64,000 nucleotides of DNA from Cupriavidus taiwanensis (GCF_900250115.1 NZ_LT984803.1:3003583-3067582), one strand, 5' to 3'. Positions 10,327 to 19,048 are shown, counted from the stretch's first letter. Numbers and translations: made by a program. The notes: generated by a model not told the origin, from the letters alone.

Positions 10327-10634
10327 GGGTGCGGGCCGCTGCTGCCGTCGCCGCTGCCGCGGCTGCTTTCGGTGCGGCTTTCTTCAGGCAGGTGGCTGCG
10401 CCGGCAGTAGTGCAGGCCGCGCCAGGCAATGGCATCGCCCTGCGGCAGGTGCACGCCGCACTGGGCGCACTGGACCATGCGCTCGGCGGCCGCGTCGGGC
10501 GTGCCGGCGGCGGCGTGTTCGCTGGCCTCGCGCGCCTGGCGGGCGCGATGCTCGGCCAGCCGGGCCTCGGCGCGGGCGCGCAGCCACCAGAAGACGCCCA
10601 GCACCACGGCCAGCAGGATCAGGATACGTGCCAT
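10323..10634 (-). CDS. Small membrane-anchored protein, PP0621-like, with Cys motif
   Basis: 103 aa. A single N-terminal transmembrane helix (ILILLAVVLGVFWWLRA) is followed by an Arg/Ala-rich segment and a zinc-ribbon-like patch, CAQCGVHLPQGD...HYCRRSH. The Cys-x-x-Cys and Cys/His spacing suggests metal binding. It resembles the PP0621 family often found beside pilS in beta- and gammaproteobacteria. Function is unknown. Its stop overlaps the pilS start by 4 nt and it begins 6 nt after the upstream gene, so it is a full member of this operon. Confidence 0.8.
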   Translation of the reverse strand: MARILILLAVVLGVFWWLRARAEARLAEHRARQAREASEHAAAGTPDAAAERMVQCAQCGVHLPQGDAIAWRGLHYCRRSHLPEESRTESSRGSGDGSSGPHP

Positions 10635-10640
10635 GGAGAA

Positions 10641-11576
10641 TCAGAGCCGGTGCAGGACGACTTCAATCACGAAACGGCTGCCGACATAGGCCAGCAGCAG
10701 GATGCCGAACGAGGCCATGACCCAGCGCAGCGCCACCTTGCCGCGCCAGCCGCGGAAGATACGGCCGGCCAGGATGCCGCCGAACATGGCCCACGAGATC
10801 AGCGCGAACACGGTCTTGTGGTCCAGCCGGAACGCACGCCCGAACAGCTCTTCGGAGAACAGCAGGCCCGAGCCGATGGTCAGCGTCAGCAGCACGAAGC
10901 CCGCGCCGATCAGCCGGAACAGCAGCTTCTCCAGCGTCAGCAGCGGCGGCAGCAGGTCCAGCCAGCGTCCCAGCCACTGGCCGGGCTGCGGTGCCGCTGG
11001 CCGCGCCGGCGCGTGCCGGAAGCCGTGCAGGCGCCGCTCGGCCAGCAGCATCAAGAAGGCGTGGAACGCGGCCAGCGTGAACAGCCCGTAGGCCACGTTG
11101 GCGATGATGAAATGCAGCTTGAACAGCGGCCGCGCCGCGTAGCCCAGGATCTGCGAGCCGGGAAACGCCAGCGGCATCAGGCTGGCCACCAGCGCCACCG
11201 GGATCACGATCAGCCCCAGCCCCGCCAGCGAGAAGAAGAAGCTCTCGATCCAGTAAATGCCCACGCCCAGCCATAGCATGGCCGACAGCGCAAAGGCAAA
11301 GCCGAACATCATGCGCTCGGCCGGGAAGATCGTTTCATGCAGCAGCATGCCGTGGCTGGCCAGCGCCGCCAGCATCAGCACATGCCACCAGGCCGGGCGC
11401 CCCTCGCCGTGCGCGCCGCCCGCCGGAGGGATGCCGCCGCCAGCCACCAGCACGGCAGCAGCCGAAGCGCCGGCCGGGCCGGCCGAAGCCGCCACGCGCG
11501 GATGGCGCGTGGCCCAGCCGTGCCAGGCCAGGCCGCAATAGAGAAGTGCCGTCAGGGCATACAGTACAATGACCAT
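10641..11576 (-). CDS. CcsA/YpjD-like inner membrane protein (cytochrome c assembly family)
   Basis: 311 aa with about eight hydrophobic segments. It belongs to the CcsA/HemX-like membrane family (YpjD/CorE in enterobacteria). It lies head to head with ffh, the same arrangement as ypjD-ffh in E. coli, which supports the family call. An Ala/Gly/Pro-rich periplasmic or cytoplasmic loop follows the first helix (about residues 25-70). A role in cytochrome c maturation is not proven for this branch. It is the first gene of the minus-strand run leading to ampD. Confidence 0.82.
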   Translation of the reverse strand: MVIVLYALTALLYCGLAWHGWATRHPRVAASAGPAGASAAAVLVAGGGIPPAGGAHGEGRPAWWHVLMLAALASHGMLLHETIFPAERMMFGFAFALSAMLWLGVGIYWIESFFFSLAGLGLIVIPVALVASLMPLAFPGSQILGYAARPLFKLHFIIANVAYGLFTLAAFHAFLMLLAERRLHGFRHAPARPAAPQPGQWLGRWLDLLPPLLTLEKLLFRLIGAGFVLLTLTIGSGLLFSEELFGRAFRLDHKTVFALISWAMFGGILAGRIFRGWRGKVALRWVMASFGILLLAYVGSRFVIEVVLHRL

Positions 11577-11717
11577 TTACGCAGTTTACCTTAGTGCCCA
11601 CGGCCGGTGGCGGCCCGCTTGAACCGGTGTGGCCGGTGTTCCAGGCCCGCCCGTGTGCCGGACTGCCTCCCGATTTCAGCCCCGAGCCCTGCTCCGACTT
11701 CTCCTCCGATTCCTGCC

Positions 11718-13112
11718 ATGCTGGACAATCTCACTCAACGCCTGGCGCGTGTGGTCAAGACCATGCGCGGCGAGGCGCGCCTGACCGAGGCCAACACCGC
11801 CGAGATGCTGCGCGAAGTGCGCCTTGCCATGCTCGAAGCCGACGTGGCGCTGCCGGTCGTGCGCGAATTCGTCGCCCGCGTGAAGGAAAAGGCCATGGGC
11901 GAGGAGGTGGTCAGCAGCCTGACCCCGGGCCAGGCCCTGGTCGGCGTGGTCCAGCGCGAGCTGACCACGGTGATCGGCGGCGCCGAAGCCGCCAGCGGCA
12001 ACAATAAAGAGGCCGAGCTGAACCTGTCGGTGCAGCCGCCCGCCATCATCCTGATGGCCGGCCTGCAGGGCGCCGGCAAGACCACCACCGCCGGCAAGCT
12101 GGCCAAGTGGCTCAAGGAAAACAAAAAGAAGAAGGTGCTGACGGTCTCGTGCGACGTCTACCGCCCCGCCGCCATCGCCCAGCTCAAGACCGTGTCCGAG
12201 CAGGTCGGCGCTGACTTCTTCCCGTCGCAGCCGGACCAGAAGCCGGTGGACATCGCCCGCGCGGCGGTGGACTGGGCGCGCAAGCATTACCACGACGTGC
12301 TGATCGTCGACACCGCCGGCCGGCTGGGCATCGACGAGGCGATGATGCAGGAAATCGCCGCACTGCACGCCGAGCTCAAGCCCGCCGAGACCCTGTTCGT
12401 GGTCGACGCCATGCTGGGCCAGGACGCGGTCAACACCGCCAAGGCGTTCAATGACACCCTGCCGCTGACCGGCGTGGTGCTGACCAAGCTGGACGGCGAT
12501 GCGCGCGGCGGCGCGGCGCTGTCGGTGCGCCACATCACCGGCCGCCCGATCAAGTTCGTCGGCGTCGGCGAAAAACTCGACGGCCTGGAGCCGTTCTACC
12601 CGGACCGCATGGCCCAGCGCATCCTGGGCATGGGCGACATCCTGGCGCTGGTCGAGGAAGCCCAGCGCGGCGTCGACATGGAAGCGGCCGAGAAGCTGGC
12701 CAAGAAGATCAAGAAGACCGGCGACTTCGACCTCGAGGACTTCAAGGCGCAGATCGGCCAGATGAAGAAGATGGGCGGCCTGGGCAGCCTGGTCGACAAG
12801 CTGCCGGCGCAGTTCGCCCAGCAGGCGCAGGGCGCCAACATGGACCAGGCCGAAAAGCAGGTGGCGCGCATGGAGGGCATCATCAACAGCATGACCCCGG
12901 CCGAGCGCGCCAAGCCGGAGCTGATCAAGGCCAGCCGCAAGCGCCGCATCGCCGCGGGCGCCGGCGTGCCGGTGCAGGAGGTCAACCGCCTGCTCAACCA
13001 GTTCGACCAGATGCAATCCATGATGAAGAAGCTCAAGGGCGGCGGCATGATGAAGATGATGCGCCAGATGGGCGCGATGAAGGGCGGCATGAAGGGCCTC
13101 TTCAACCGCTGA
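11718..13112 (+). CDS. ffh: Signal recognition particle GTPase Ffh
   Basis: Targets nascent inner-membrane proteins to FtsY and SecYEG together with 4.5S RNA. The start at ATG 11718 (MLDNLTQRLARVV) matches the usual Ffh N-terminus; the 37 codons open upstream look non-coding. N domain is at 1-95 and the G domain carries P-loop GLQGAGKTTTAGK (about 114), DTAGRLGID and TKLDGDARGG. The C-terminal M domain is Met-rich and basic (QSMMKKLKGGGMMKMMRQ), as needed to bind signal peptides and RNA. 464 aa, a little longer than E. coli Ffh. No 4.5S RNA gene was recognised in the window. Confidence 0.97.
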   Translation: MLDNLTQRLARVVKTMRGEARLTEANTAEMLREVRLAMLEADVALPVVREFVARVKEKAMGEEVVSSLTPGQALVGVVQRELTTVIGGAEAASGNNKEAELNLSVQPPAIILMAGLQGAGKTTTAGKLAKWLKENKKKKVLTVSCDVYRPAAIAQLKTVSEQVGADFFPSQPDQKPVDIARAAVDWARKHYHDVLIVDTAGRLGIDEAMMQEIAALHAELKPAETLFVVDAMLGQDAVNTAKAFNDTLPLTGVVLTKLDGDARGGAALSVRHITGRPIKFVGVGEKLDGLEPFYPDRMAQRILGMGDILALVEEAQRGVDMEAAEKLAKKIKKTGDFDLEDFKAQIGQMKKMGGLGSLVDKLPAQFAQQAQGANMDQAEKQVARMEGIINSMTPAERAKPELIKASRKRRIAAGAGVPVQEVNRLLNQFDQMQSMMKKLKGGGMMKMMRQMGAMKGGMKGLFNR

Positions 13113-13165
13113 AGCCGGCCGCCGCAAGCCGAACCGCCTCCCCGCACAAGAACAGGAAAGACATC

Positions 13166-13708
13166 ATGATGACTGCCGAACAGGCCCGCGAGCTGTGGGC
13201 CAATTCCGAAGAAATCGTCTCCGCCGTGGAAGTCCAGGCCTCGCTGGACCGCATGGCCGCGGACATCACCGCCAGGATGGGCAATGACTTCCCGCTGGTG
13301 CTGTCGGTGATGGGCGGCGCGGTGGTCTTCACCGGCATGCTGCTGCCCAAGCTGGCGTTCCCGCTGGAGTTCGACTACATCCACCTCTCGCGCTACAACA
13401 ACAAGACCGTCGGCGGCGAGATGCAATGGCGCGTGGCCCCGCGCGAATCGGTCAAGGACCGCGTGGTGCTGGTGCTGGACGACATCCTGGATGAAGGCGA
13501 GACCATGGCCGCCATCCGCCAGCGCATCATGGACATGGGCGCGAGGGAATTCCACGCCGCCGTGCTGTGCGAGAAGACGCTGAGCAAACCCAAGCCGATG
13601 CATCCGGACTTCTGCGGCTTTGCCGTGCCGGACCGCTACGTGTTTGGCTGCGGGATGGATGCGAAGGGTTACTGGCGCAACCTGGATTCGATCCGGGCGC
13701 TGGTTTGA
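13166..13708 (+). CDS. hpt: Hypoxanthine(-guanine) phosphoribosyltransferase
   Basis: Purine salvage: transfers phosphoribose from PRPP to hypoxanthine (and possibly guanine). The PRPP-binding loop VLVLDDILDEGETM lies at about residues 101-113, and the type I PRTase fold is complete in 180 aa. Two adjacent ATG codons (13166 and 13169) follow AGGAA; the first is used here. It sits 53 nt after ffh on the same strand and may be co-transcribed. The IS481 element lies 54 nt past its stop, so readthrough downstream is interrupted. Confidence 0.9.
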   Translation: MMTAEQARELWANSEEIVSAVEVQASLDRMAADITARMGNDFPLVLSVMGGAVVFTGMLLPKLAFPLEFDYIHLSRYNNKTVGGEMQWRVAPRESVKDRVVLVLDDILDEGETMAAIRQRIMDMGAREFHAAVLCEKTLSKPKPMHPDFCGFAVPDRYVFGCGMDAKGYWRNLDSIRALV

Positions 13709-13740
13709 ATTAGAGAGGGGCGCGCGGCGCGCGCTGAGGG

Positions 13741-13762
13741 TGTTCTCCCCTCTCCCGCGCGC
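13741..13762. repeat. Dispersed palindromic repeat, left half, split by IS481
   Basis: TGTTCTCCCCTCTCCCGCGC matches the left arm of the dispersed palindrome. The right arm, GCAAGCGGGAGAGGGAGCA, resumes at 15019 just after the insertion sequence. The element therefore inserted at the apex of a repeat copy. Confidence 0.8.
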
Positions 13763-15018
13763 TGTATGGACCGGGGACATAGGTAACAGGTGTGCCAGGA
13801 CATGGGTAACACTTTTCCCGCTTAGTCAGCGGGAGGAAAACGTTGCCCTGGAGCCAAACCACCGTGAAGCAGCAAAGAGAAGAGTTCGTCCGCCTGGCAC
13901 GCCAGGCGGACGCCAATATTGCGGAGCTTTGCCGCCGCTTCTGCATCAGCCGCAAGACCGGCTACAAGTGGTTGAACCGAGAGGATCTGGACGACCGAAC
14001 TCGGCGGCCACATAGCTCTCCCGGCCGAACTCCAGCTGCCATCGAAGAGAGCGTGCTAGCGATACGAGCCGAACATTCGGCCTGGGGCGCCCGCAAGATC
14101 GCACGCGTGCTGGAGCGCGACCACCGCATCCAAATCGCCCCGAGCACAGTCAATTGGGTGCTGCGCCGCCATGGCTTGATCGATCCGGCCGCCAGCGCGG
14201 CCGCTACAGCATGGCAGCGCTTCGAGCACGACCGGCCCAATGCACTATGGCAAATTGACTTCAAAGGCCACTTCGCTACCGACACGCAGAGGTGCCACCC
14301 GCTCACGGTCTTGGACGATCACTCCCGGTTCAATGTGCTGCTCAAGGCCTTAGGCAACGAACAGTTTGAATCCGTACAGGAAGCGTTAGAGATGGCTTTT
14401 GCGCGCTATGGGCTGCCCGAACGGATCAATGCAGACAACGGCCCGCCCTGGGGTTCTCCTGTGCCCCGAGCATTAACCACGCTGGGCGCGTGGCTGATTC
14501 GCCTGGGCGTGCGGCTCAGTCATAGCCGACCTGGCCATCCTCAGACCAACGGTAAGGACGAGCGCTTCCATCGAACCATGCAGGCTGAGCTGTTGGCCAA
14601 CCAGCGTTTCCGGGATCTGGACGATGCCCAGCATCACTTCAGCCATTGGCGCCACGTGTACAACTTCAAGCGCCCCCACCACGCGCTGGATATGGAGACC
14701 CCCGCAAGCCGCTATGCGCCTAGCCCACGGGCGATGCCGCGCGAACTCCCGCCCATCGAGTACGGCAGCAATGACATCGTGCGAAAGGTAGGCGACGGCG
14801 GGCGCATCTGCTTCCGAGGAAAGACGTTCCGGGTCGGACGAGCCTTGGTCGGAACGCCCGTAGCGCTGCGCCCTCGCGTGGATCTGGACGGCACCTTTGA
14901 CGTCTACTTCTGCCATCAAAAGGTCGCCACAATAGACCTACAGCAGGCCGATTAAACTGGAGACTGGACTGTTACCCATGTCCTGGCACATGTGTTACCC
15001 ATGTCACCGGTCCATACA
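13763..15018 (+). mobile_element. Complete IS481-family insertion sequence (1256 bp)
   Basis: It starts TGTATGGACCGG and ends CCGGTCCATACA, with terminal inverted repeats of 49 bp (13763-13811 and 14970-15018) that match at 45 positions by hand alignment. Each repeat contains two copies of the word GACAT-GGTAACA. One intact transposase ORF fills the interior. Flanks are GCGC on the left and GCAA on the right, so no clear target duplication longer than GC is visible. Near-identical ends and an intact ORF suggest a recent insertion. Confidence 0.93.
13843..14955 (+). CDS. IS481-family transposase
   Basis: 370 aa DDE transposase. The TTG at 13843 is supported by GGGAGG 6 nt upstream; no ATG fits. 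An N-terminal helix-turn-helix (ELCRRFCISRKTGYKWL) is followed by the integrase core: D near 138 (ALWQIDFKGHF), D near 198 (INADNGPPWGS) and E near 239 (NGKDERFHRTM). The C-terminal part (PPIEYGSNDIVRKV...GKTFRVGRAL) is the beta-rich extension seen in several IS481 members. No frameshift or stop is seen. Confidence 0.93.
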   Translation: MPWSQTTVKQQREEFVRLARQADANIAELCRRFCISRKTGYKWLNREDLDDRTRRPHSSPGRTPAAIEESVLAIRAEHSAWGARKIARVLERDHRIQIAPSTVNWVLRRHGLIDPAASAAATAWQRFEHDRPNALWQIDFKGHFATDTQRCHPLTVLDDHSRFNVLLKALGNEQFESVQEALEMAFARYGLPERINADNGPPWGSPVPRALTTLGAWLIRLGVRLSHSRPGHPQTNGKDERFHRTMQAELLANQRFRDLDDAQHHFSHWRHVYNFKRPHHALDMETPASRYAPSPRAMPRELPPIEYGSNDIVRKVGDGGRICFRGKTFRVGRALVGTPVALRPRVDLDGTFDVYFCHQKVATIDLQQAD

Positions 15019-15035
15019 GCAAGCGGGAGAGGGAG
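15019..15035. repeat. Dispersed palindromic repeat, right half
   Basis: GCAAGCGGGAGAGGGAG continues the palindrome whose left half lies at 13741-13762, on the other side of the IS481 element. Confidence 0.8.
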
Positions 15036-15066
15036 CACACAATCGGTTCATGGAAAGGGCTTACGT

Positions 15067-15690
15067 CTACGCGTGCTGCGTACCCAGGATCGGCCACAGC
15101 GACGCCAGCAGCAGTACCGCCATCCCGACATTGAACGCCCGCAGCACCCTGGGCCGCGCCAGCCAGCGCCGCAGCGCCGAGCCGCACAACGCCCACAGCG
15201 CCACGCTGGGCAGGTTTACCACCCCGAAGATCGCCGACAGCAGCAGCACGTTGAGCCACAGGTTGCCGTGCAGCACATAGGTGCTGCACGCGCCCACCGC
15301 CATCACCCACGCCTTGGGATTGACCCACTGGAACGCCGCGGCCGCCCAGAAGCCCATCGGCCGCGCCACCTGCTGGTCCTGCACGCCGCCGGCCGTGGCC
15401 AGCTTCCATGCCAGCCAGATCAGGTAGACCGTCGCCACCACGCGCAGCACCTGCCAGGTCCACGGGAACGCATGGAACAGCGACCCCAGCCCCAGGCCCA
15501 CCAATCCCACCATCAGCGCGAAGCCGATGCTGACACCGAGCAGGTGCGGCAGCGTGCGCACGAAGCCGAAGTTCACGCCGGAGGCGAGCAGCATCGTGTT
15601 GTTCGGACCGGGGGTGATCGACGACACCAGGGCAAAGCCGGCAAAGGCGGCAAAGACACCGGTGCCGGCGGCGAGTTGGGACACTTCCAT
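15067..15690 (-). CDS. LysE/RhtB-family amino acid exporter
   Basis: 207 aa, about six transmembrane helices. The N-terminal signature SSITPGPNNTMLLASGVNFG is typical of LysE/RhtB efflux proteins, which export amino acids or related metabolites through the inner membrane. FQWVNPKAWVMAVGA is the second conserved loop. The substrate cannot be deduced. It is preceded by an operator-like repeat at 15745-15764 and by a second, distantly related LysE-family gene. Confidence 0.88.
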   Translation of the reverse strand: MEVSQLAAGTGVFAAFAGFALVSSITPGPNNTMLLASGVNFGFVRTLPHLLGVSIGFALMVGLVGLGLGSLFHAFPWTWQVLRVVATVYLIWLAWKLATAGGVQDQQVARPMGFWAAAAFQWVNPKAWVMAVGACSTYVLHGNLWLNVLLLSAIFGVVNLPSVALWALCGSALRRWLARPRVLRAFNVGMAVLLLASLWPILGTQHA

Positions 15691-15744
15691 GACTGACTCC
15701 AGGGGGCGTTCATGTGCTTTCGGAAAATCAGTCTACGGCCAGTT

Positions 15745-15764
15745 ATCGGTACAGTACCGGTACA
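15745..15764 (-). promoter_or_regulatory. Operator-like repeat upstream of LysE gene
   Basis: On the minus strand the segment reads TGTACCGGTACTGTACCGAT: the word TGTACCG occurs twice, 11 bp apart, and the site also holds the palindromes GTACCGGTAC and CGGTACTGTACCG. It lies 55-74 nt before the exporter start. This is a plausible site for a dimeric regulator (for example a MocR/GntR-type protein), but no such gene is adjacent. Confidence 0.5.
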
Positions 15765-15813
15765 CTTTCCAGGAAATGCGCCGATACAGGGCGACCGGTG
15801 GGCAGCGCGCGGC

Positions 15814-16476
15814 TCAGCGCAGCGCATGCCAGGCAACGCCCAACGCCAGCAGCCACAGCACGGCCCCGGTCAGGCGTTCGACCCACCGCACCGAGCGCGC
15901 GAAGCGCGCCGCCACCGCCGGATGCCCGATGCCGCCGGCCACCAGCAGGTCCCAGGCGAGCACGACGGCAAACATCCAGGCGCCATAGGCGATTTGCACC
16001 GCCTGCGGCGTGCGACTGGCGCCCAGCACTGAAAACAGGCTGGCGTAGAACAGCCCGTTCTTCGGGTTCAGCACGGCCGACAGGAAGCCGCTGGCAAGCT
16101 GCGCCGGCCAGTCCGCGGCCGCGGGTCTCGCGGCAGCATCGGCCGCAGGGATCGACAGCTCGCCGGACGCGCGCAACAGCCGCCACCCCAGCCACGCCAG
16201 ATAGGCACAGCCGGCCCACTGCAACGCCGCGAACCATTGCGGCGAGTCACGCATCGCGGCCACGCCGGCCAGCGCCAGGCCGATAAAGACGCCATTGCCC
16301 AGCGCAATGCCCAGGCAGACGGCGCCGGCGCGCCGCGGCCCGTGCAGCAGCGCGCTGCGCACTACCAGGAAGAAATCCGGTCCCGGGCTGAGCAGCGCCA
16401 GCGCATGCGCGCCGGCCACCATGGCGAATTGCTGCCATGGCAATGCCCCGGGGGCGAGATCGAAAACCATGTCCAT
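15814..16476 (-). CDS. LysE/RhtB-family amino acid exporter
   Basis: 220 aa with about six transmembrane helices and the family signature LALLSPGPDFFLVVRSALLHG near the N-terminus, plus SAVLNPKNGLFYASLFS mid-protein. It is only distantly similar to the exporter at 15067-15690, so this is not a recent tandem duplication. It follows the AraC regulator gene by 88 nt on the same strand. AraC-type regulators often control adjacent LysE exporters, so the regulator may act on it. Confidence 0.88.
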   Translation of the reverse strand: MDMVFDLAPGALPWQQFAMVAGAHALALLSPGPDFFLVVRSALLHGPRRAGAVCLGIALGNGVFIGLALAGVAAMRDSPQWFAALQWAGCAYLAWLGWRLLRASGELSIPAADAAARPAAADWPAQLASGFLSAVLNPKNGLFYASLFSVLGASRTPQAVQIAYGAWMFAVVLAWDLLVAGGIGHPAVAARFARSVRWVERLTGAVLWLLALGVAWHALR

Positions 16477-16564
16477 GCCGACCCTCCGTGAAGAGTCCGC
16501 ATTGTGGTGCGCGCGGCGGCGGCCGGTCTTGAAGAAAGTTGCGGTGCGGCGCCAGGCCGGCGCC

Positions 16565-17395
16565 TCAGGCGGCGCGCTGATACCCGCGCGGCGTCATGGC
16601 CACGCGTTGCTTGAAGGCGCGCTGGAAATGGCTCTGGTCGGCAAAGCCCAGCGCCAGCGCGACCTCGGCCAGCGCCGCGCCCTGCCGCAGCAGGCGGCGC
16701 CCGTGCTGGATGCGCAGGTCGAGCTGGTAGGCGTGCGGCGTCATGCCGGTTTCGGCGCGGAAGGCCCGCACCAGGTGGTAGCGGCTCAGGCCGCAGGCGC
16801 GCGCCAGTTCGGCCAGCGGCAGCCGCTCGGCATGGCGCTCGCGCAGCAGTTCGCATAACTGCGCCACCCGGGCGGAGACCGCGGCCGGTATCGGCAGTGT
16901 CCGGGTGGTTGCGCCGCTATCGATGGCGGCATGCAGGTCGCCGATGAAGGCGACCAGCGCGGCCTCCTTCTCGACGCTGTCGGCGGGCGAGAACAGCGTG
17001 CGGCTCAACGCGCAGACCAGCCGGTAAACCTCCGGCGAGGCCATCACGCGTGCCGGCAGCCAGGCCCGCGCCGCACTGTCCTCGTCCAGCAGGGCCGCGA
17101 TCCAGGCCGGGTCGAAATGCAGCATCTGGTAGCTCCAGCGCCCGTCCGGCACCGGATTGCAGGCATGGACCTGGTGCGCCGGGATCACCACCACCGCGCC
17201 CGGCCCGAGCACCGCGCTTGCATCGCGGCAGGCAAAGCGGCTGGTGCCGCCGTCGACGGCGCCGACCGACAGCGTGGCATGGCTATGCGCCAGGTAGCTG
17301 GCGCTGCTGTGGCTGGCGCGCCGGCTTTCGGCAAACGGCAGCGCGGGGTCCGCCCACCAGCAGCCGGGTGCCGGTGCGGCCGCGGGACGGCTCAC
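16565..17395 (-). CDS. AraC-family transcriptional regulator
   Basis: 276 aa. The N-terminal cupin-like sensing domain (LAHSHATLSVGAVDGG, VVVIPAHQVHACNP) is followed by the double helix-turn-helix of AraC/XylS (LPLAELARACGLSRYHLVRAF and ALGFADQSHFQRAFK). I chose the GTG at 17395, which overlaps the stop of the oxygenase gene as GTGA; an in-frame ATG at 17428 would overlap further. The longer open frame upstream is an artefact of GC-rich sequence antisense or out of frame to neighbours. Likely targets are its own operon or the adjacent exporter. Confidence 0.87.
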   Translation of the reverse strand: MSRPAAAPAPGCWWADPALPFAESRRASHSSASYLAHSHATLSVGAVDGGTSRFACRDASAVLGPGAVVVIPAHQVHACNPVPDGRWSYQMLHFDPAWIAALLDEDSAARAWLPARVMASPEVYRLVCALSRTLFSPADSVEKEAALVAFIGDLHAAIDSGATTRTLPIPAAVSARVAQLCELLRERHAERLPLAELARACGLSRYHLVRAFRAETGMTPHAYQLDLRIQHGRRLLRQGAALAEVALALGFADQSHFQRAFKQRVAMTPRGYQRAA

Positions 17396-18285
17396 GCCGC
17401 GCTGCGGTACGGCCGTTCGCGCAGCCATTTGGTGGCGATCCACTTTTCGCCGGCGGCTACGGGCAGGCCGGCGTGCAGGGTGCGGTCGTCGAGCGTGCCG
17501 TCCGGCAGCAGGTAGCTGAAGTAGACCGCGTTGCCCTTGACCGGCGCCACCTCCAGGCCCACGCGCGGGAATGCGGTGGCGCCGCCCGCCTCGGGCGTGT
17601 TCAGGTAGATCACCAGGGTGGCGATGCGCTGCCCGCCGACCGACAGCTGCCGCGCTTCGCCGGGACGCTGCGGGTTGAAGTAGTCGAAGTGCGGCTGGTA
17701 TTCGCCGCCCGGCTTGTAGTTGAGGATCTGGAGCCCTTCGCCATGCTCGGCCGGCACCCCGGTGACGGCGGCGATGCGGGCCTCGATGCGCGCGATCAGG
17801 GCGTGCTCGGCCACCTGGAACATCGCGCCCATGCTGGTGCGGGCGTCGATCAGGTTCTCGTCGCCGGTGTCGGGATTGACCACCGGCGAGCGCGCCAGCC
17901 GGCCGCGCGACAGCGCCACCAGGGCATCGCATTCGTCGTCGCTCAGCAACTGCTGGAACAGCTGCACCTGCGGCGCCGCCAGCCGGAACAGCACCGGCAC
18001 CTGGCGGTCGCCGCCGTCGGCCGCGTAGACCGCGGGCGTGCCGGCGGCCGCCACGTCGGCCGGCGCCGGCCGTGCCGGCGCGGCAGCGCCGCCGGTGTCC
18101 TGCGCAAACGCCGCGGCCACGGCACGGCGCGCGAAGGCGTCGTCGTAGCCCGAGCGCAGCATCGACAGCACCAGCGCATCGGCGGCAAAGCCCTGGGCGA
18201 TATGCCGGGCCAGCCATTGTTCGAGTTCGGGCGAGGATTCGGTGTAGCCGGCCTTGCGGCCGGCAACGGATGCTTCGCGGATCAT
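17392..18285 (-). CDS. Prolyl 4-hydroxylase-like 2OG-Fe(II) dioxygenase
   Basis: 297 aa. C-terminal double-stranded beta-helix with the Fe(II) site HFDYF (H-x-D) and distal His in RTLHAGLPV, plus the 2-oxoglutarate-binding Lys in GEKWIATKW. This is the P4Hc type that hydroxylates prolyl residues of proteins or peptides. The N-terminal 100 residues form a separate helical region rich in Ala of unknown role. The target is not known; bacterial homologues include EF-Tu hydroxylases. The ATG overlaps the transglycosylase stop (ATGA) and its own stop overlaps the AraC GTG. Confidence 0.87.
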   Translation of the reverse strand: MIREASVAGRKAGYTESSPELEQWLARHIAQGFAADALVLSMLRSGYDDAFARRAVAAAFAQDTGGAAAPARPAPADVAAAGTPAVYAADGGDRQVPVLFRLAAPQVQLFQQLLSDDECDALVALSRGRLARSPVVNPDTGDENLIDARTSMGAMFQVAEHALIARIEARIAAVTGVPAEHGEGLQILNYKPGGEYQPHFDYFNPQRPGEARQLSVGGQRIATLVIYLNTPEAGGATAFPRVGLEVAPVKGNAVYFSYLLPDGTLDDRTLHAGLPVAAGEKWIATKWLRERPYRSAA

Positions 18286-19043
18286 GACGGATTGGCTGCG
18301 ACGCGCTGCGACGAGAACGGGTTGCGGGCGGGCGGCTCCGCCACCGGCGCGCGCGGGCGCGACGGCGCGATCTCGGCATCGCCGGCCACGGTGACGGTGG
18401 CTTCGGAATACTGCCAGCGCTTCCACGCCGCCAGCACCGCGTTGGGATATTCCGGGCGGCCGCGGCTGCCGTTGTAGCGGCCCAGCGCCAGGTACAGGTC
18501 GCCCTGCTCGCGGTCCAGGTAGTAGCGCAGGATGGTGCAGCCGTAGCGCAGGTTGCTCTGCAGGTGGAACAGCTTGCGCGCGTCGCTGTCGCCGATGGTG
18601 CGCACCCAGAACGGCATCACCTGCATCAGCCCGCGCGCCCCGGCGGAACTGATCGCGTACTTGCGGAAGTTGCTCTCGACCTGGATCAGGCCCAGCACCA
18701 GCGCGGGCTCCAGGCCGGCGCGCTTGGCTTCGTAGTAGGCCACCTCGATCAGTTCGACCCGCACCTGCGGCTCGGGGATGCGCGCGGCCAGCCGCGCCGA
18801 CATCTCGCCCAGCCACTTCAGGTAGGCCAGGCGCTCGCCGCCGGAGGCGAACACCGGCCGCAGCGGCCGGTCATCGGCAATGGCCGCGGCCAGCGCGCCG
18901 CGCACCGAATCGGCCAGGTCTTCTTCCTTCTGCGCGCCGGCGTGCGCCGCCGTGGCCGCCACGGCCAGCAGCGCTACCAGCAGCGCGCCCGCCAGGCGGC
19001 GGGCGGCGGCAGCTGCGGCGGTCATGCCGCGGACGGCGCGCAT
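18282..19043 (-). CDS. Lytic transglycosylase (SLT domain), secreted
   Basis: 253 aa. N-terminal signal peptide (LAGALLVALLAVAATAAHA). The SLT fold has the catalytic Glu in GLIQVESNFRKYAISSAGA and the following GLMQVMPFW motif; RYNGSRGRPEYPNAVLAAW is the usual C-terminal active-site strand. It cleaves peptidoglycan glycan strands in the periplasm to give 1,6-anhydromuropeptides, the substrates recycled through AmpD. It starts 6 nt after the proS stop and overlaps the oxygenase gene, so it is in the proS operon. Confidence 0.9.
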   Translation of the reverse strand: MRAVRGMTAAAAAARRLAGALLVALLAVAATAAHAGAQKEEDLADSVRGALAAAIADDRPLRPVFASGGERLAYLKWLGEMSARLAARIPEPQVRVELIEVAYYEAKRAGLEPALVLGLIQVESNFRKYAISSAGARGLMQVMPFWVRTIGDSDARKLFHLQSNLRYGCTILRYYLDREQGDLYLALGRYNGSRGRPEYPNAVLAAWKRWQYSEATVTVAGDAEIAPSRPRAPVAEPPARNPFSSQRVAANPS

Positions 19044-19048
19044 GGGGC

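Noticed and set aside
13757..15022. Target site duplication of the IS481 element
   Set aside because: The flanks GCGC and GCAA share only GC; a duplication cannot be claimed without the empty site.
15067..16476. Tandem duplication of LysE exporters
   Set aside because: The two proteins share only the family signature and differ in most other positions, so they are old paralogues at best.
16565..18379. 604-codon frame as one large AraC fusion protein
   Set aside because: Only the last 276 codons are AraC-like; the rest is out of frame with the oxygenase gene. The GTGA overlap gives a natural start.
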